Below are positions 9,120 through 18,758 of a DNA stretch of 64,000 nucleotides, piece after piece. Under the pieces are notes generated by a model. The model made no database searches. It worked only from the letters and a program-made list of their open reading frames with translations, and was not told the DNA's origin. Source of the DNA: Mercenaria mercenaria (lineage: Eukaryota; Mollusca; Bivalvia; Venerida; Veneridae); NCBI RefSeq assembly GCF_021730395.1, contig NC_069366.1, forward strand, positions 83,307,001 through 83,371,000, read 5' to 3'. Positions within the stretch are counted from its first letter, which is position 1. Every line of letters starts with the position of its first letter. Made by a program: the position numbers and the translations under genes.

Positions 9120-10880
9120 TTGGGGACATCAAGAGCGACTCGAAACCTTTTTGGAAGTATATTAATAGTAAAAAATCAGAAAACAGAAGATGGCAGGACA
9201 GTTGAATCTGATAGCGATAAAGCAAATGCATTGAATAAACAAATCACAAGTGTTTTTACAAAAACTGAATATTCATCAGTACCTGTATCTTTTAAGGATG
9301 GTAATGTCAAAATGGAAAACATAATAGTGACATCGAAAGGGGTAGAAAAACTTTTAATAGGACTAAATGTAAATAAGGCGATGGGACCTGATTCATTACA
9401 TCCAAGAGTGTTAAAAGAGCTCGGCCCAAGCATTGCAGATATTCTGGCACATCTATTTCAACAATTAATTAATGTAGGCAAAATACCGGATGACTGGAAA
9501 ATGGCAAATATATGCCCATTATATAAAAAGAAGGATAAATCTTTACCCAGTAACTATCGCCCTGTATCATTGACTTGTATCTGTTGTAAAGTGCTAGAGC
9601 ACATTATTTGTTCAAATTTGATGAAACATTTTGAAGCCCATAATATACTTAATAGTAGGCAACATGCATTTAGGAAACATCACAGTTGCGAAACACAACT
9701 AGCAACAGTGATTAACGACTGGGCATATTCAGTAGACAGAAACAAACAAGTGGATATTTTTATTCTTGATTTTGAAAAAGCGTTCGATACCGTGCCTCAC
9801 GAACTTCTAAAATCTAAAATGCATAAATACGGTGTAAGACCCAATATTTTAAATTGGATTGACTCATTTTTGGTAAATCGCAGTCAGTGTGTAATTGTTA
9901 ACGGTGAATCATCAAACGTATCATCAGTTCTATCTGGAGTACCACAGGGAACAGTGTTAGGACCCATCTTATTCTTAATACATATTAATGACATTTCTGA
10001 TAATATTGCATCAAATATCAGGTTATTCGCAGATGATTGTGTGTGTTATCGGGAAATACTAACTGACAACGACTGCTTTGAATTACAAAAAGATATTGAT
10101 AAATTAGGAGAGTGGGCAACAACATCGGGGATGAGATTTCAACCAGTGAAATGTAATATGATGACCTTATCTAGAAAAAAATCAATCATAAAATATCAAT
10201 ACACCCTTAAAAATACTCCCCTGGAATTTCTGAAGTCAATCAAATATTTGGGGGTTAGTATAACATGTGATCTTACTTGGAATAAACATATTGAAGAAAC
10301 GTGTAATAAAGCATACAGAACATTGGGATTATTAAGACGGAATCTACAGGCTTGTCCTCAGGATGTCAAACTTCAAGCGTATAAAGGTTTAATAAGACCA
10401 GTTTTAGAATATTCAAGTACAATTTGGGACCCACATCAACAATATTTACAAGAAAAAATCGAAGCGGTACAAAAACGATCAGCTAGATTCATCACATCAA
10501 ACTACAACTTCGACCCAGGAAGCATGACCGGAATTTTAAATGACTTAAAGCTAAAACCTCTAAAGGAAAGAAGAAAACAGAGTCGTCTAATCTTATTCTG
10601 TAACGGTTTAAATAACACCGCGTCAGTACCAGTGGACCATCTAGTTAAACCTATACGTGTCACTAAAAACAAACACGAGGAACATTTTAACCTTATATAT
10701 GCTAGGACAGACGTTTATGAGTATAGTTTCATACCTAATACACTACGCGATTGGAATTCTCTACCACGCGAACTCATTCAGAGCTACAGAACCTCAGAAA
10801 AACCAGTGGATTTATTTATTAGTTGGACTAATTATAAGTTCCCAACACTTGGCGCGGGCGCGGTGAGAAAATGTCGATGA
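9120..10880 (+). CDS. LINE reverse transcriptase and C-terminal region
   Basis: Long open frame covering the reverse transcriptase that copies the element RNA at the nicked target. Recognisable RT motifs in order: NKAMGPDSLHPRVLKELG, LYKKKDKSLPSNYRPVSLT, NSRQHAFRKHHSCETQL, ILDFEKAFDTVPH (catalytic D), SGVPQGTVLGPILFLIHIND, IRLFADDCVCY (catalytic DD), and KYLGVSITCDLTW. The tail EAVQKRSARFI and the region up to the stop are typical of CR1/L2/Rex1 RTs. The first 60 or so codons, before AKxKK-like sequence ending at about 9185, are out of frame with the ancestral protein, so the functional start is set by the upstream ORF rather than the first codon. Confidence 0.88.
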   Translation: MGTSRATRNLFGSILIVKNQKTEDGRTVESDSDKANALNKQITSVFTKTEYSSVPVSFKDGNVKMENIIVTSKGVEKLLIGLNVNKAMGPDSLHPRVLKELGPSIADILAHLFQQLINVGKIPDDWKMANICPLYKKKDKSLPSNYRPVSLTCICCKVLEHIICSNLMKHFEAHNILNSRQHAFRKHHSCETQLATVINDWAYSVDRNKQVDIFILDFEKAFDTVPHELLKSKMHKYGVRPNILNWIDSFLVNRSQCVIVNGESSNVSSVLSGVPQGTVLGPILFLIHINDISDNIASNIRLFADDCVCYREILTDNDCFELQKDIDKLGEWATTSGMRFQPVKCNMMTLSRKKSIIKYQYTLKNTPLEFLKSIKYLGVSITCDLTWNKHIEETCNKAYRTLGLLRRNLQACPQDVKLQAYKGLIRPVLEYSSTIWDPHQQYLQEKIEAVQKRSARFITSNYNFDPGSMTGILNDLKLKPLKERRKQSRLILFCNGLNNTASVPVDHLVKPIRVTKNKHEEHFNLIYARTDVYEYSFIPNTLRDWNSLPRELIQSYRTSEKPVDLFISWTNYKFPTLGAGAVRKCR

Positions 10881-10922
10881 GATGTATCACCGTAAAATAT
10901 CAAGATCAAGATCAAGATCAAG

Positions 10923-12960
10923 AATGCTCCCTCTAGGGGAGACATATTGTTTTTTGACCTGTCCGTCAGTAGACGGAATTTCTCCAGGATATTTCTCAGC
11001 AATAATTTGCCAGACTCCATCAAACCTTGTAATTATTATCATACCAAGCGTAGTTGTGCATGTGCAAAGCCGGTTCCATTCGGATGATTTTTCACGAGGT
11101 CATGGCCCTTTATTAATTTTTGCTTTATATGTATATATGGAAAGATAATTGTTCGCGCAATATCCCAGCAATTATTTTGCATATTATTATCAGTAAGCTA
11201 GTTTGCATGTTGAGCGGGTTCCATTCGTGATTTTTGCAATAAGAGCCTTTATTTTTCTTTAATGTAATAGAAAAAAATTGTCTGCGCTATTTCTAGACAA
11301 TTATTGCAGATTTCCTCAAAAACTTAATAATAGAAGATGCTTTGTAAAAAGCGCAGTCTCCCATGCTAGTCGTATATGCAAGATCAATTGGAGACCAAAC
11401 GAAAGTCAAAGAGAAAATGGTTGCTGCAAATAGGGATCACCTACGGGATTCATCATCCAAATATTACAACTTCTGGCCAGTGTCAAGTTATGAATTGGAT
11501 ACGTTTTCATGTTAGGCCTGGGGCCTTGACTGATCAAGTGCCAAAATCATTAGGGTCATCTATTGCTGTCAATTATCCTATTAAGTTTCAACATTTGTCA
11601 CAGCGGTCTCAAGTTATATTGGAAAATGTTCTATATTCAGCCTGTGACCTTGAACCTGACGGAGTGGACCCCATAATATAGGACACCTACTCTTATTCCT
11701 AGACCAATGAACGTTTGAAGGTTCAGTCAAATGTTCTACATTATAAACGGAATGGATTTCCATTTTCTATCCGCGCGGCCTTGCCTTTCAGAGTGACCAA
11801 AATCATAGGGCATCTACTCAGTCCAATCATCCATGAGGTTTAATTTAGTCAGTTTGGGCTCAAGTTATTGATGGAATGTTCAGGCACCTGTGCCTGCCTT
11901 TACAGAGTGACCAAATCATGGTCATTCTCTGTATGATCTTTCACCTATGAAGTTTCACATTCGGTCAAGTGTTCAAGTACTGACAGAAATGCTTTCCATG
12001 TCAGGTCCCAGTGACCTTGACCTTTGACCTGTACCCAAAATAAAAAGGTTCATCTACTCGCAGACATTTCACTATAATGTTTCAACTTCGGGTCAATGGT
12101 TTTAAGTTATTGATCGAAAAGTTTTCCATGTCAGGCCCTGTGACTTGACCTTGATGGAGTGACCAAAAGCAATAGGTCGTCTACTCCATAGCATGGCCAT
12201 CATTGAATTTGAAGATTCTAAGTCAATGTTCTCAGTATATTGACGAAATGAAGTTGAGTACGACGGACGATCCCAGGCAATTGGGGGAGACATATATTAT
12301 CAGTACCAGGTCTTAGAAGTTGTGCATGTGTGAAGCGGGTTCCGTTTGGATGATTTTTTACTTGGCCCTTTATCATTTTTCTTTACATGTATGTAGAAAA
12401 AAATTTCCGCGCTATTTCTCTGTCCTTATATGCCAGACTTTTATCAAACATTGTAATTATCATTGGTACCAAGTCAAGTTTTGCATGTGCAAAGCACATT
12501 CATTTTGAATGATTTTTCACATAGTTATGGCCCTTTATCAATATTTTCTTCATATGTATATAGAAAAATTTGTCCGCGCTATTTCTCAGTCATTGCCCAT
12601 GTATGCCAGACTTTTATCAAACCTTGTTATTGTTATCATCGGTACCAAGTGTAGTTGTGCATGTGCAAAGCACGTTCCATTTGAATGATTTTTCACGAAG
12701 TAATGACCCTTTAATTGTTTCAGATACGTTGGAAAAAAAACTTTAATAATTTTCTAACATATTTCATATGCTGTTTAGTATAAATAGTTGATGACCCTTA
12801 GTTATTACAATGGTCCTTTGACCATGACCTTGACCTACTGACCTACTTTCTTCTTTTTTAAGATATTGCCATAAAATTTGGACCACTTGTACAAGACTTT
12901 CAGCGACCTTGATTTTGACCTATTGACCTACTTTCTTCTTGTTAATAAGGTACAGCAATG
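10923..12960 (+). repeat. Dispersed repeat region with hairpin start and diverged tandem units
   Basis: Opens with a small hairpin (CTCCCTCTAGGGGAG) directly after the LINE tail. At least five diverged copies of a roughly 165-bp unit recur at about 10995, 11165, 12300, 12430 and 12590, with AGTTGTGCATGTGCAAAGC, GATTTTTCAC and GCGCTATTTCTC. In between lies a second unit type with GACCTTGAC and TATTAAGTTTCA phrases. A second GGGGGAGACATAT at 12284 marks an internal or second boundary. Frames in this stretch, for example 11376-11681, are translations of repeat. Confidence 0.65.
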
Positions 12961-13838
12961 AAATTTGGTGATTTTATACAGTTTTGCACAACATTTTTTC
13001 TGTGCATCTTTGTACATTTTCTCCCAGTTCAATATACAAATGCAATGTATCATATTTTCAATACCCCTGTTCCTCTGACAATAAGCTGCTGTCCGGGGGC
13101 GGGGTGGGGTGGCGGTGGAAGTATTCATCACCAATATTGAAAAAGAGATTAAACTCACCAGTTACATTATCTATTAGGATGTTTAACCTACCCCCACCCC
13201 AAGGTTTATGAAAGTTTAATCAGTTAGCCTTGAACATGTGACAGTACAGTGACATTAAATAGGACACCAGTCTTATGAGCACACAACTAGGTAGACAAAT
13301 GAAATCTTCTGTGTAATGATTTTGAAATCTGGATGAGAAGTTTTTTGAAGTTATCACTTTACTATTCTAATATAGGGAAAAGTTAGCAAACCCTCTTCAC
13401 CGAGTCTCAACGTAAGCGTTGACCGGTGGCATAATACGTGCGGGCAGGGCGCTTTTTGCCGGGCTGGTTTTACCAGTCAAGGTGATGTTTTCTTCGCAGT
13501 TTTTTTTTCATTTTTATAGTTTTTTATGGGGAATTGGCCCAGGATGACCTACAATGAACGCGCCTTGATGGTGATTTATCGAAATTTTCATATCATTTGT
13601 ATTTTTTTCTAACACTATTTGGCTACCGCCCCGTAATTTTCTCGTTGTAAATGGATAAGTTACTGTTAAAATGTCTCGTATTTTCGTCATACCTGTACGA
13701 TATACCCACTTTAACAGATCGGTCACCGTTGTATGCAGTTTCAAAAATACTTAGCCCGCCGGCGCAGGTGTTTTCTTACGTCCGAGTCCCTGGTACACCA
13801 AAATAAAAAAAGAAGTGGCTAATTACCGGACCTTAAAT
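12961..13838. other. No gene recognised
   Basis: Includes a short G-rich patch at 13095-13115 and a GC-richer stretch at 13400-13480. The segment 13745-13838 (CCGGCGCAGGTGTTTTC, TGGCTAATTACCGGACC) leads into the inverted repeat at 13839 and may be part of that element. No exon or RNA gene is supported. Confidence 0.4.
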
Positions 13839-14515
13839 ACATGGTAAGTCACAGAAAACAAATATTTATAATTCTTTAATCCCGGGAAAACTACGATCGC
13901 AAATTCGGCTATATATTTAACAGCAATTTCTACGCCGTGATCGGAAGCTTTTGTTGTTTTTCTTGTTTTTATCGGGACTTATGATGAAAATAATAAACAT
14001 AAATAAATGTTTTCTTCAGTATATAAGACATGAATTGTTGAATTCGTTTTACTGCTAAATAACGGTGACTATACCGGAAATCGCTATTAAAACTTCATAT
14101 TCAATAATTCGAACCCGAATGACAGTTAATTATGCATAAAATATTTACAAAAATAAACTTTTATGACAACTAATCGGAACTTTTACCAGCTATTACCTTA
14201 TACACTGGTATTACAGTACATAACAGTACATGTATATTGATTACCGGACCTCTAGGCTTACCGTTATTTATTTACTAAAGCAGTTACTGAACGAATTCAA
14301 CAATCCATGAGCACAATCAATGTCTTAAATACTGAAGAAAAAATTAAGTTTATTATTTTAGTTCATGATCACTCCTGAGAAAAAAAAAAGAATTTGAAAA
14401 AAACTTCCGATTACAGCGTACAAATTGCTATTAATTATTTGTCGAATTTGCAATTGTATTTTTCCCGCGATTAAAGAATAACAAATACTTGTTTCCTGTG
14501 ACTTACCACATGATA
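13839..14515. repeat. Long imperfect inverted repeat (foldback element)
   Basis: The left arm starts CATGGTAAGTCACAGAAAAC and includes TCTTTAATCCCGGGAAAA, CTTCAGTATATAAGACAT, TGTTGAATTCGTT and CTAAATAACGGT up to about 14075. The right arm, 14235-14515, carries the reverse complements in reverse order (ACCGTTATTTATT, AACGAATTCAACAA, ATGTCTTAAATACTGAAG, CCCGCGATTAAAGA, GACTTACCACATG). Arms are about 235-280 bp with indels, around a spacer of about 160 bp. No ORF. Consistent with an old foldback transposon or MITE. Confidence 0.72.
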
Positions 14516-14590
14516 CAATCTGACTAAAGTACATCTCCTATTACGCTACGTTTAGAAGATCAAGTACTTTAGTCAGATTGCCACATGGTA
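14509..14590. repeat. Hairpin: paired CAATCTGACTAAAGTAC arms
   Basis: CAATCTGACTAAAGTAC at about 14516-14532 is followed by its exact reverse complement GTACTTTAGTCAGATTG at about 14564-14580, with a loop of about 31 bases. Flanking ACATGATA and CCACATGG extend the symmetry. It abuts the right arm of the long inverted repeat and may be a nested small palindromic element. Confidence 0.7.
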
Positions 14591-15342
14591 TACCGTATAT
14601 TTCGCGTACCCGCCGTAAATGCGACGTATTCGTTTGAAATAAATATTCTTGTTGAATGTATATATTTTGCAGTGTATGATAAATGTCTCTGCAACACAAG
14701 TCGTTAAATAGACATTAACGCTTGAAATTAAAACGTATTTTCACCAAAAACACAGATAATCAAAGCAAAAGACGAAGCATTCAGGCTAAAAATGCCTGTT
14801 ATTTTGGAATTGCGAAAGAAATTCATGTCAGGACCGCTTCTGAATGTTTCATTATCAATTCATGCACATGAGGTTATACATACAAATATGCATTTACAAT
14901 CCTGAATAGTTGAAATATTGTTTAAATCAACATGCATATGAATTATGCACAGACAGCCTAGTCGCAAAACTTGATATAAAACTTTTCCACTATTCGCCAA
15001 AAACCTGTACGCCTATTCAATAAAGCGTTTATAAACTTATAAGCTCCATACACTGTACTCGTTGAATTAAAACCCGCCGTTCATATGACTGAAAAATTGT
15101 TCAGAAAGACGTTAAACCCGAACACACACACACATACACACACACACATTGAATTAATAAATATAAGTTTTGTATTGTATTTTACTTGCGGCAGTTGTTC
15201 TATTTCACCAAGTTGAACGATGTCCTTGTCTTCGACAAGAAATATAACATATATGCGTGTTACCGCTAACATACGATGAAAATATATATTTATTCCGCTC
15301 AGTATGACAGGACACTTTGTTTGTCTTTTTTTCTTTCTAGTT
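14591..15342. other. No gene recognised; one CA microsatellite
   Basis: AT-rich. A (CA)n microsatellite occupies 15121-15149. The surrounding GTTAAACCCGAACAC resembles the end of a SINE of the GGGTTTAACG type in minus orientation, but too little remains to classify. Confidence 0.45.
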
Positions 15343-15960
15343 TTTAGCTCCACTATTCGGAGAATAGGAATGCTATTCTACTCGCCCCGGCTTCGGCGTT
15401 GGCTTTCTTGGTTAAAGTTTTTCGGCAAACTTTGTTTTTCTGTCACATCTTTTTTATTATTGCTAAAATCTTACTGTAACTTCACATAAACATTGTGCAG
15501 CATAGAAACAAAGTTTATGCAGGGCCTGTGTCCATTATACTCAAGGTCAAGGTCACCCAAGGTGTTATACTTAGGTTATTTTCAGGCTAACGTTTTTCGG
15601 CTACCTTTGTTTTTCTGTCATGTCTTTGTTATTATTGCTTATACCTTACTGTAACTTCACATAAACATTGTGCAGCATACAAACAAAGTTTATGCAGGGG
15701 CTGTGCCCATTATACCCAAGGTCAAGGTCACCAAGGTAATAACGCTGAAATTGTTACAAAATGCGTTTTATGATCGTCACCTATGCTCAATGCATGTTAA
15801 AATGCTAAAAATATTCGCTAAATTTAACCAGGGGCGGAAGAGAGTTGGGTATGTAGGGGGTCCTGACCGCAAGTGTCCTTGGAAAAATACTCAGTCAAAT
15901 CTCTCTCTAAAGACCATCCTTGAGAAGTGAAAAAAGTGGGTTTAGCCTGTAAACAAGTAA
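15343..15960 (+). repeat. Dispersed repeat related to the 2637-3910 element
   Basis: Begins AGCTCCACTATTCGGAGAAT, a variant of the left end at 2637, then two units of about 190 bp sharing TTACTGTAACTTCACATAAA, CATTGTGCAGCATA, AAGTTTATGCAGGG and CCCAAGGTCAAGGTCACC. The right boundary is unclear and no matching right-hand hairpin was found. Confidence 0.6.
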
Positions 15961-17006
15961 ATTTACACTATGGTACTGTACAACTGGAAGAGCAATCTTT
16001 CATCAGTGGCCTTTATTATCAGGTTTAATACTTTTTACCTTTTTTGAGGTGGCCTTTAGCACGGGTTTCACTGTATTCTGTAATGTATACCCATTAAATG
16101 GTTAAATCTCCTTTGGCAAGCCAAGATATTGCCTGTTACAACATTGGTCACTTGATAGGATGGATTTTTCTTCAAGACAGTTTACGTTTGACATAATTTG
16201 TCTTCTTTCGCTATTACATTTAGGAAAGTTCTGTTATTTGCAGAGAATAACTTAATAATGGGATAACTGGAACATTTTGAAAAGTGGTATTAAACCCAAA
16301 GATAAAACAAACTTTTATAAAAGCTTGCATTATTAAAAAAATCAAACTAATATAGTTTTGAAAGTTTCATATACTTATTTACCATGATTTAATGGTGCAC
16401 CAAATTCTCTCTCATTTTACACCTTTTCTTGTCTTCTTTTGACATGTATCCAGTAAGTTTTGAAATATAAGTATAAACACGAAGCTTACATATAAGAGAT
16501 GTTTAGCTCTGCCGTAACTGTGAGGTGGAAGGAAAACAAGTACAACGCACTTCATAGCACTTATAAAATTTCTTGCACGAATATTTCAAACTAAACACAA
16601 ACATAAATACACAAAACACATTTGGCATAAGTGCCAGCGTTGTTGAGGATCGTAGGTAATAAACAAATATAAAGCTGTATCATTCATCAATGTACAATAT
16701 TAAATAGAATAAGCTCGTGCCAAGCGGGACAGTCCTATACAGGTTTTGAATAGAAGGCACGAGAGATAAAGTTTGTGTCCAGGAGAACATTCCCATACCG
16801 GCTTTAAATAGGGAGTAGAAGAGATAGAGTTAAAGCTAGTGTCCAGGAGGTCAGTCCCATAGAAGGTACGAGATAAAAATAGATAGAGATGTATGCAGCT
16901 TGACGTAATTTATGTTCGTAACTCAAGATTGCGTATTATATCGGTGCATCACGTTTTGACCAAAGGTTATATGTGGCTCTAAAACTTCCAAAAAGTTAAT
17001 AAGTCC
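15961..17006. other. No further gene; 3' flank of the orphan gene
   Basis: AT-rich sequence downstream, in minus orientation, of the orphan coding region. It holds three weakly repeated phrases of the type GTCCAGGAGG/AACA-TTCCCAT with AGGCACGAGATA between 16715 and 16880. No convincing polyadenylation signal could be fixed, and no other gene is seen. Confidence 0.4.
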
Positions 17007-18758
17007 TCAATATAGCACTTCTCCAGTTATTAACTTTGTCTGAACGCTTGTTGTAGATCTGTTGCTCACTTCTGAATTTGATTCATTTGATGAACGTGTT
17101 TTTAAATTGTTTAATATTGGAATCTTTTTGTTATTTTCAAGATTTGGCGGGAAATCGATCATTATCACTTTGTCGTCATTCGTTTTTAAATGTTTAGTTT
17201 TATCTTCGTCCATACAGTCATGTTTCAGTGTATTACTGATCGAGGAAGATTCCGTAGTGTTTGCTTTGTCAGTTGCCTTAGATTTAATCGAAAGTTTTTC
17301 ACTTGAAACGCAGGTAGAAGATGCAACCTGCTCGGTTTTTAATGTTTCATTTACCTGTACGCTGTTATTAGTCTTATCAGTTGCTGTCAAGTCCTCTGTG
17401 CTTTCAACAAGAGTAGTTATAATGATGGTTTCTTCATCACTATTCACGTTATTGTTATCCAGTGATCCAAAACTTTCCAGTTGGCGTTCTTGCATTCTTT
17501 GCATAAAGAAATCATCTATTTTAGTTCCTTCCAGGGCATTCGACGCATGAACATTCTGAACAACCTTTGGAACATACCCGTACATACTTTCAGTTGATAA
17601 ATTGCTATACTTTCCTTTAGATTTCTGTTTTTCGGGTTTTGATTTCTCTGAGTGTATTCTTTCTGGCTTCAGCCGTTCATATTTATTGGTATTTGCGGAA
17701 AACATACCCGGTTCTGCTGAACGCTTTAATGAAACTTCACTCCCAGAATACTCCGAAGGCTGTTTCCGGAATATGATCTCACTTGCGTAACTGACGTCTG
17801 CTTCAATTTCACTTTCAGCGTCATTCATCGCGCTATTTGGAAATATATCCATTAAACTAGGTCGAGAATGACCGACAACAACTTGGTTTCCCGCCGCAAC
17901 TGAAGGAGCACTGGTTCCCGTATAATCTTCAAGTTTTGGAATTCTTTCTTGTCGGATCTTACCTTGTTTCGAACTTACTCTTCTGACCCCAACGTCTGAA
18001 GTAGGTGCTTTCAGAACCATAGGCTTTTCGCTGTATTTACCAGATACACCTAATCGCACGGGCCTTCTGATGTCTGTAACTTCTTTTGGTGACGTATTGA
18101 AATTATTCCGCGAAACATGTCCATTTTGTATATTTTTTACATTTTTAGGTAGATTGGTAGAGTTTATTACATGTCGAGCATGAATTTGGACATTTTCAGC
18201 ATGCTGTCCTTCCGTGAAGCTGTGACTTTTCGCGTTTGGTGGGAAGGCGTGTGGTCTTCCATTGTTTATGTTTGTTGTTTGCGTGACGTTGCTTCGCGGA
18301 ACCGCTGTTCCACTGCGTTTGGCGTTCATTTGAACAGCGCTAATGCCAAGTCGAGTTCCATTACGCCCATTTGGAACGAAGCGTTCATCCATCCAAGGAA
18401 AAGTTGTTTTAGACGCAGAACTGTCGTCAAGAGAGTTTTCGAAAACACCATGCACAGTTGGGCGTTTCTTTGGAGCAAAGTGTTCTAGTAATCTATCCTG
18501 AAAGCTGTCTTCACTCATGCGTTCCGTGTCATAGGTTGGTGTTGAGATTGCTCTCATTTGATATGGAATTTGCTCTCTTGTGATTTCGTTTAACTCTACT
18601 TGTTCATTGTCGAGAAGACTTCGTCGTGCCCATGTATTTTTACCAGATTTGGTACGTCGGCTATTTTTTCGTCTGCTGGTCCATTCATCGCGCGCGCTGT
18701 AAGAGCGTTTGTCTGTGCTGTCACAAATGCAACAGAAATATCGCCAAAAGGATGGCAT
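17007..18758 (-). CDS. Orphan single-exon protein, 583 aa, Ser/Thr/Asn-rich
   Basis: Open frame of 583 codons from ATG at 18758 to TGA at 17007. I chose this start rather than the in-frame ATG at 18791 because CTACTTTCAG just upstream (ending at 18774) looks like a 3' splice site, which would make 18759-18773 the 5' UTR end. The N-terminus MPSFWRYFCCICDSTDKRSY has a CxxC-rich cluster that could be palmitoylated. The rest is polar and low in hydrophobics, rich in S, T, N, K and E, so probably disordered, with basic stretches (TSRRKNSRRTKSGKN) and a C-terminus ending TKLITGEVLY. No transmembrane segment, catalytic motif or known domain is recognised. The sustained open frame on this strand, with clear protein-like composition, argues it is real. 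The antisense frames are shadows. Confidence 0.7.
   Translation of the reverse strand: MPSFWRYFCCICDSTDKRSYSARDEWTSRRKNSRRTKSGKNTWARRSLLDNEQVELNEITREQIPYQMRAISTPTYDTERMSEDSFQDRLLEHFAPKKRPTVHGVFENSLDDSSASKTTFPWMDERFVPNGRNGTRLGISAVQMNAKRSGTAVPRSNVTQTTNINNGRPHAFPPNAKSHSFTEGQHAENVQIHARHVINSTNLPKNVKNIQNGHVSRNNFNTSPKEVTDIRRPVRLGVSGKYSEKPMVLKAPTSDVGVRRVSSKQGKIRQERIPKLEDYTGTSAPSVAAGNQVVVGHSRPSLMDIFPNSAMNDAESEIEADVSYASEIIFRKQPSEYSGSEVSLKRSAEPGMFSANTNKYERLKPERIHSEKSKPEKQKSKGKYSNLSTESMYGYVPKVVQNVHASNALEGTKIDDFFMQRMQERQLESFGSLDNNNVNSDEETIIITTLVESTEDLTATDKTNNSVQVNETLKTEQVASSTCVSSEKLSIKSKATDKANTTESSSISNTLKHDCMDEDKTKHLKTNDDKVIMIDFPPNLENNKKIPILNNLKTRSSNESNSEVSNRSTTSVQTKLITGEVLY

Larger units (their letters stand above)
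6960..10922 (+). mobile_element. Near-complete CR1/L2-group non-LTR retrotransposon (LINE)
   Basis: Contains, in order, a probable 5' leader, an N-terminal segment ending in a 2A-like motif, two PHD-type fingers, an APE-type endonuclease and a reverse transcriptase with its C-terminal region. It ends in a short (ATCAAG)n microsatellite tail at about 10899-10922 and has no poly(A). Two frame changes, near 9005-9015 and 9170-9185, separate endonuclease and RT and cancel each other. The 5' boundary is uncertain: 6960 is where GC-richer leader-like sequence begins. The long open frames suggest recent insertion. RT style (NYRPVSLT, FADD) and microsatellite tail fit the CR1/L2/Rex1 group; exact clade needs a tree. 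Confidence 0.85.

Noticed and set aside
17062-17550. 162-codon plus-strand frame
   Set aside because: Antisense to the orphan gene. Its hydrophobic translation is the complement of the Ser/Thr/Asn-rich sense strand, and there is no independent support.
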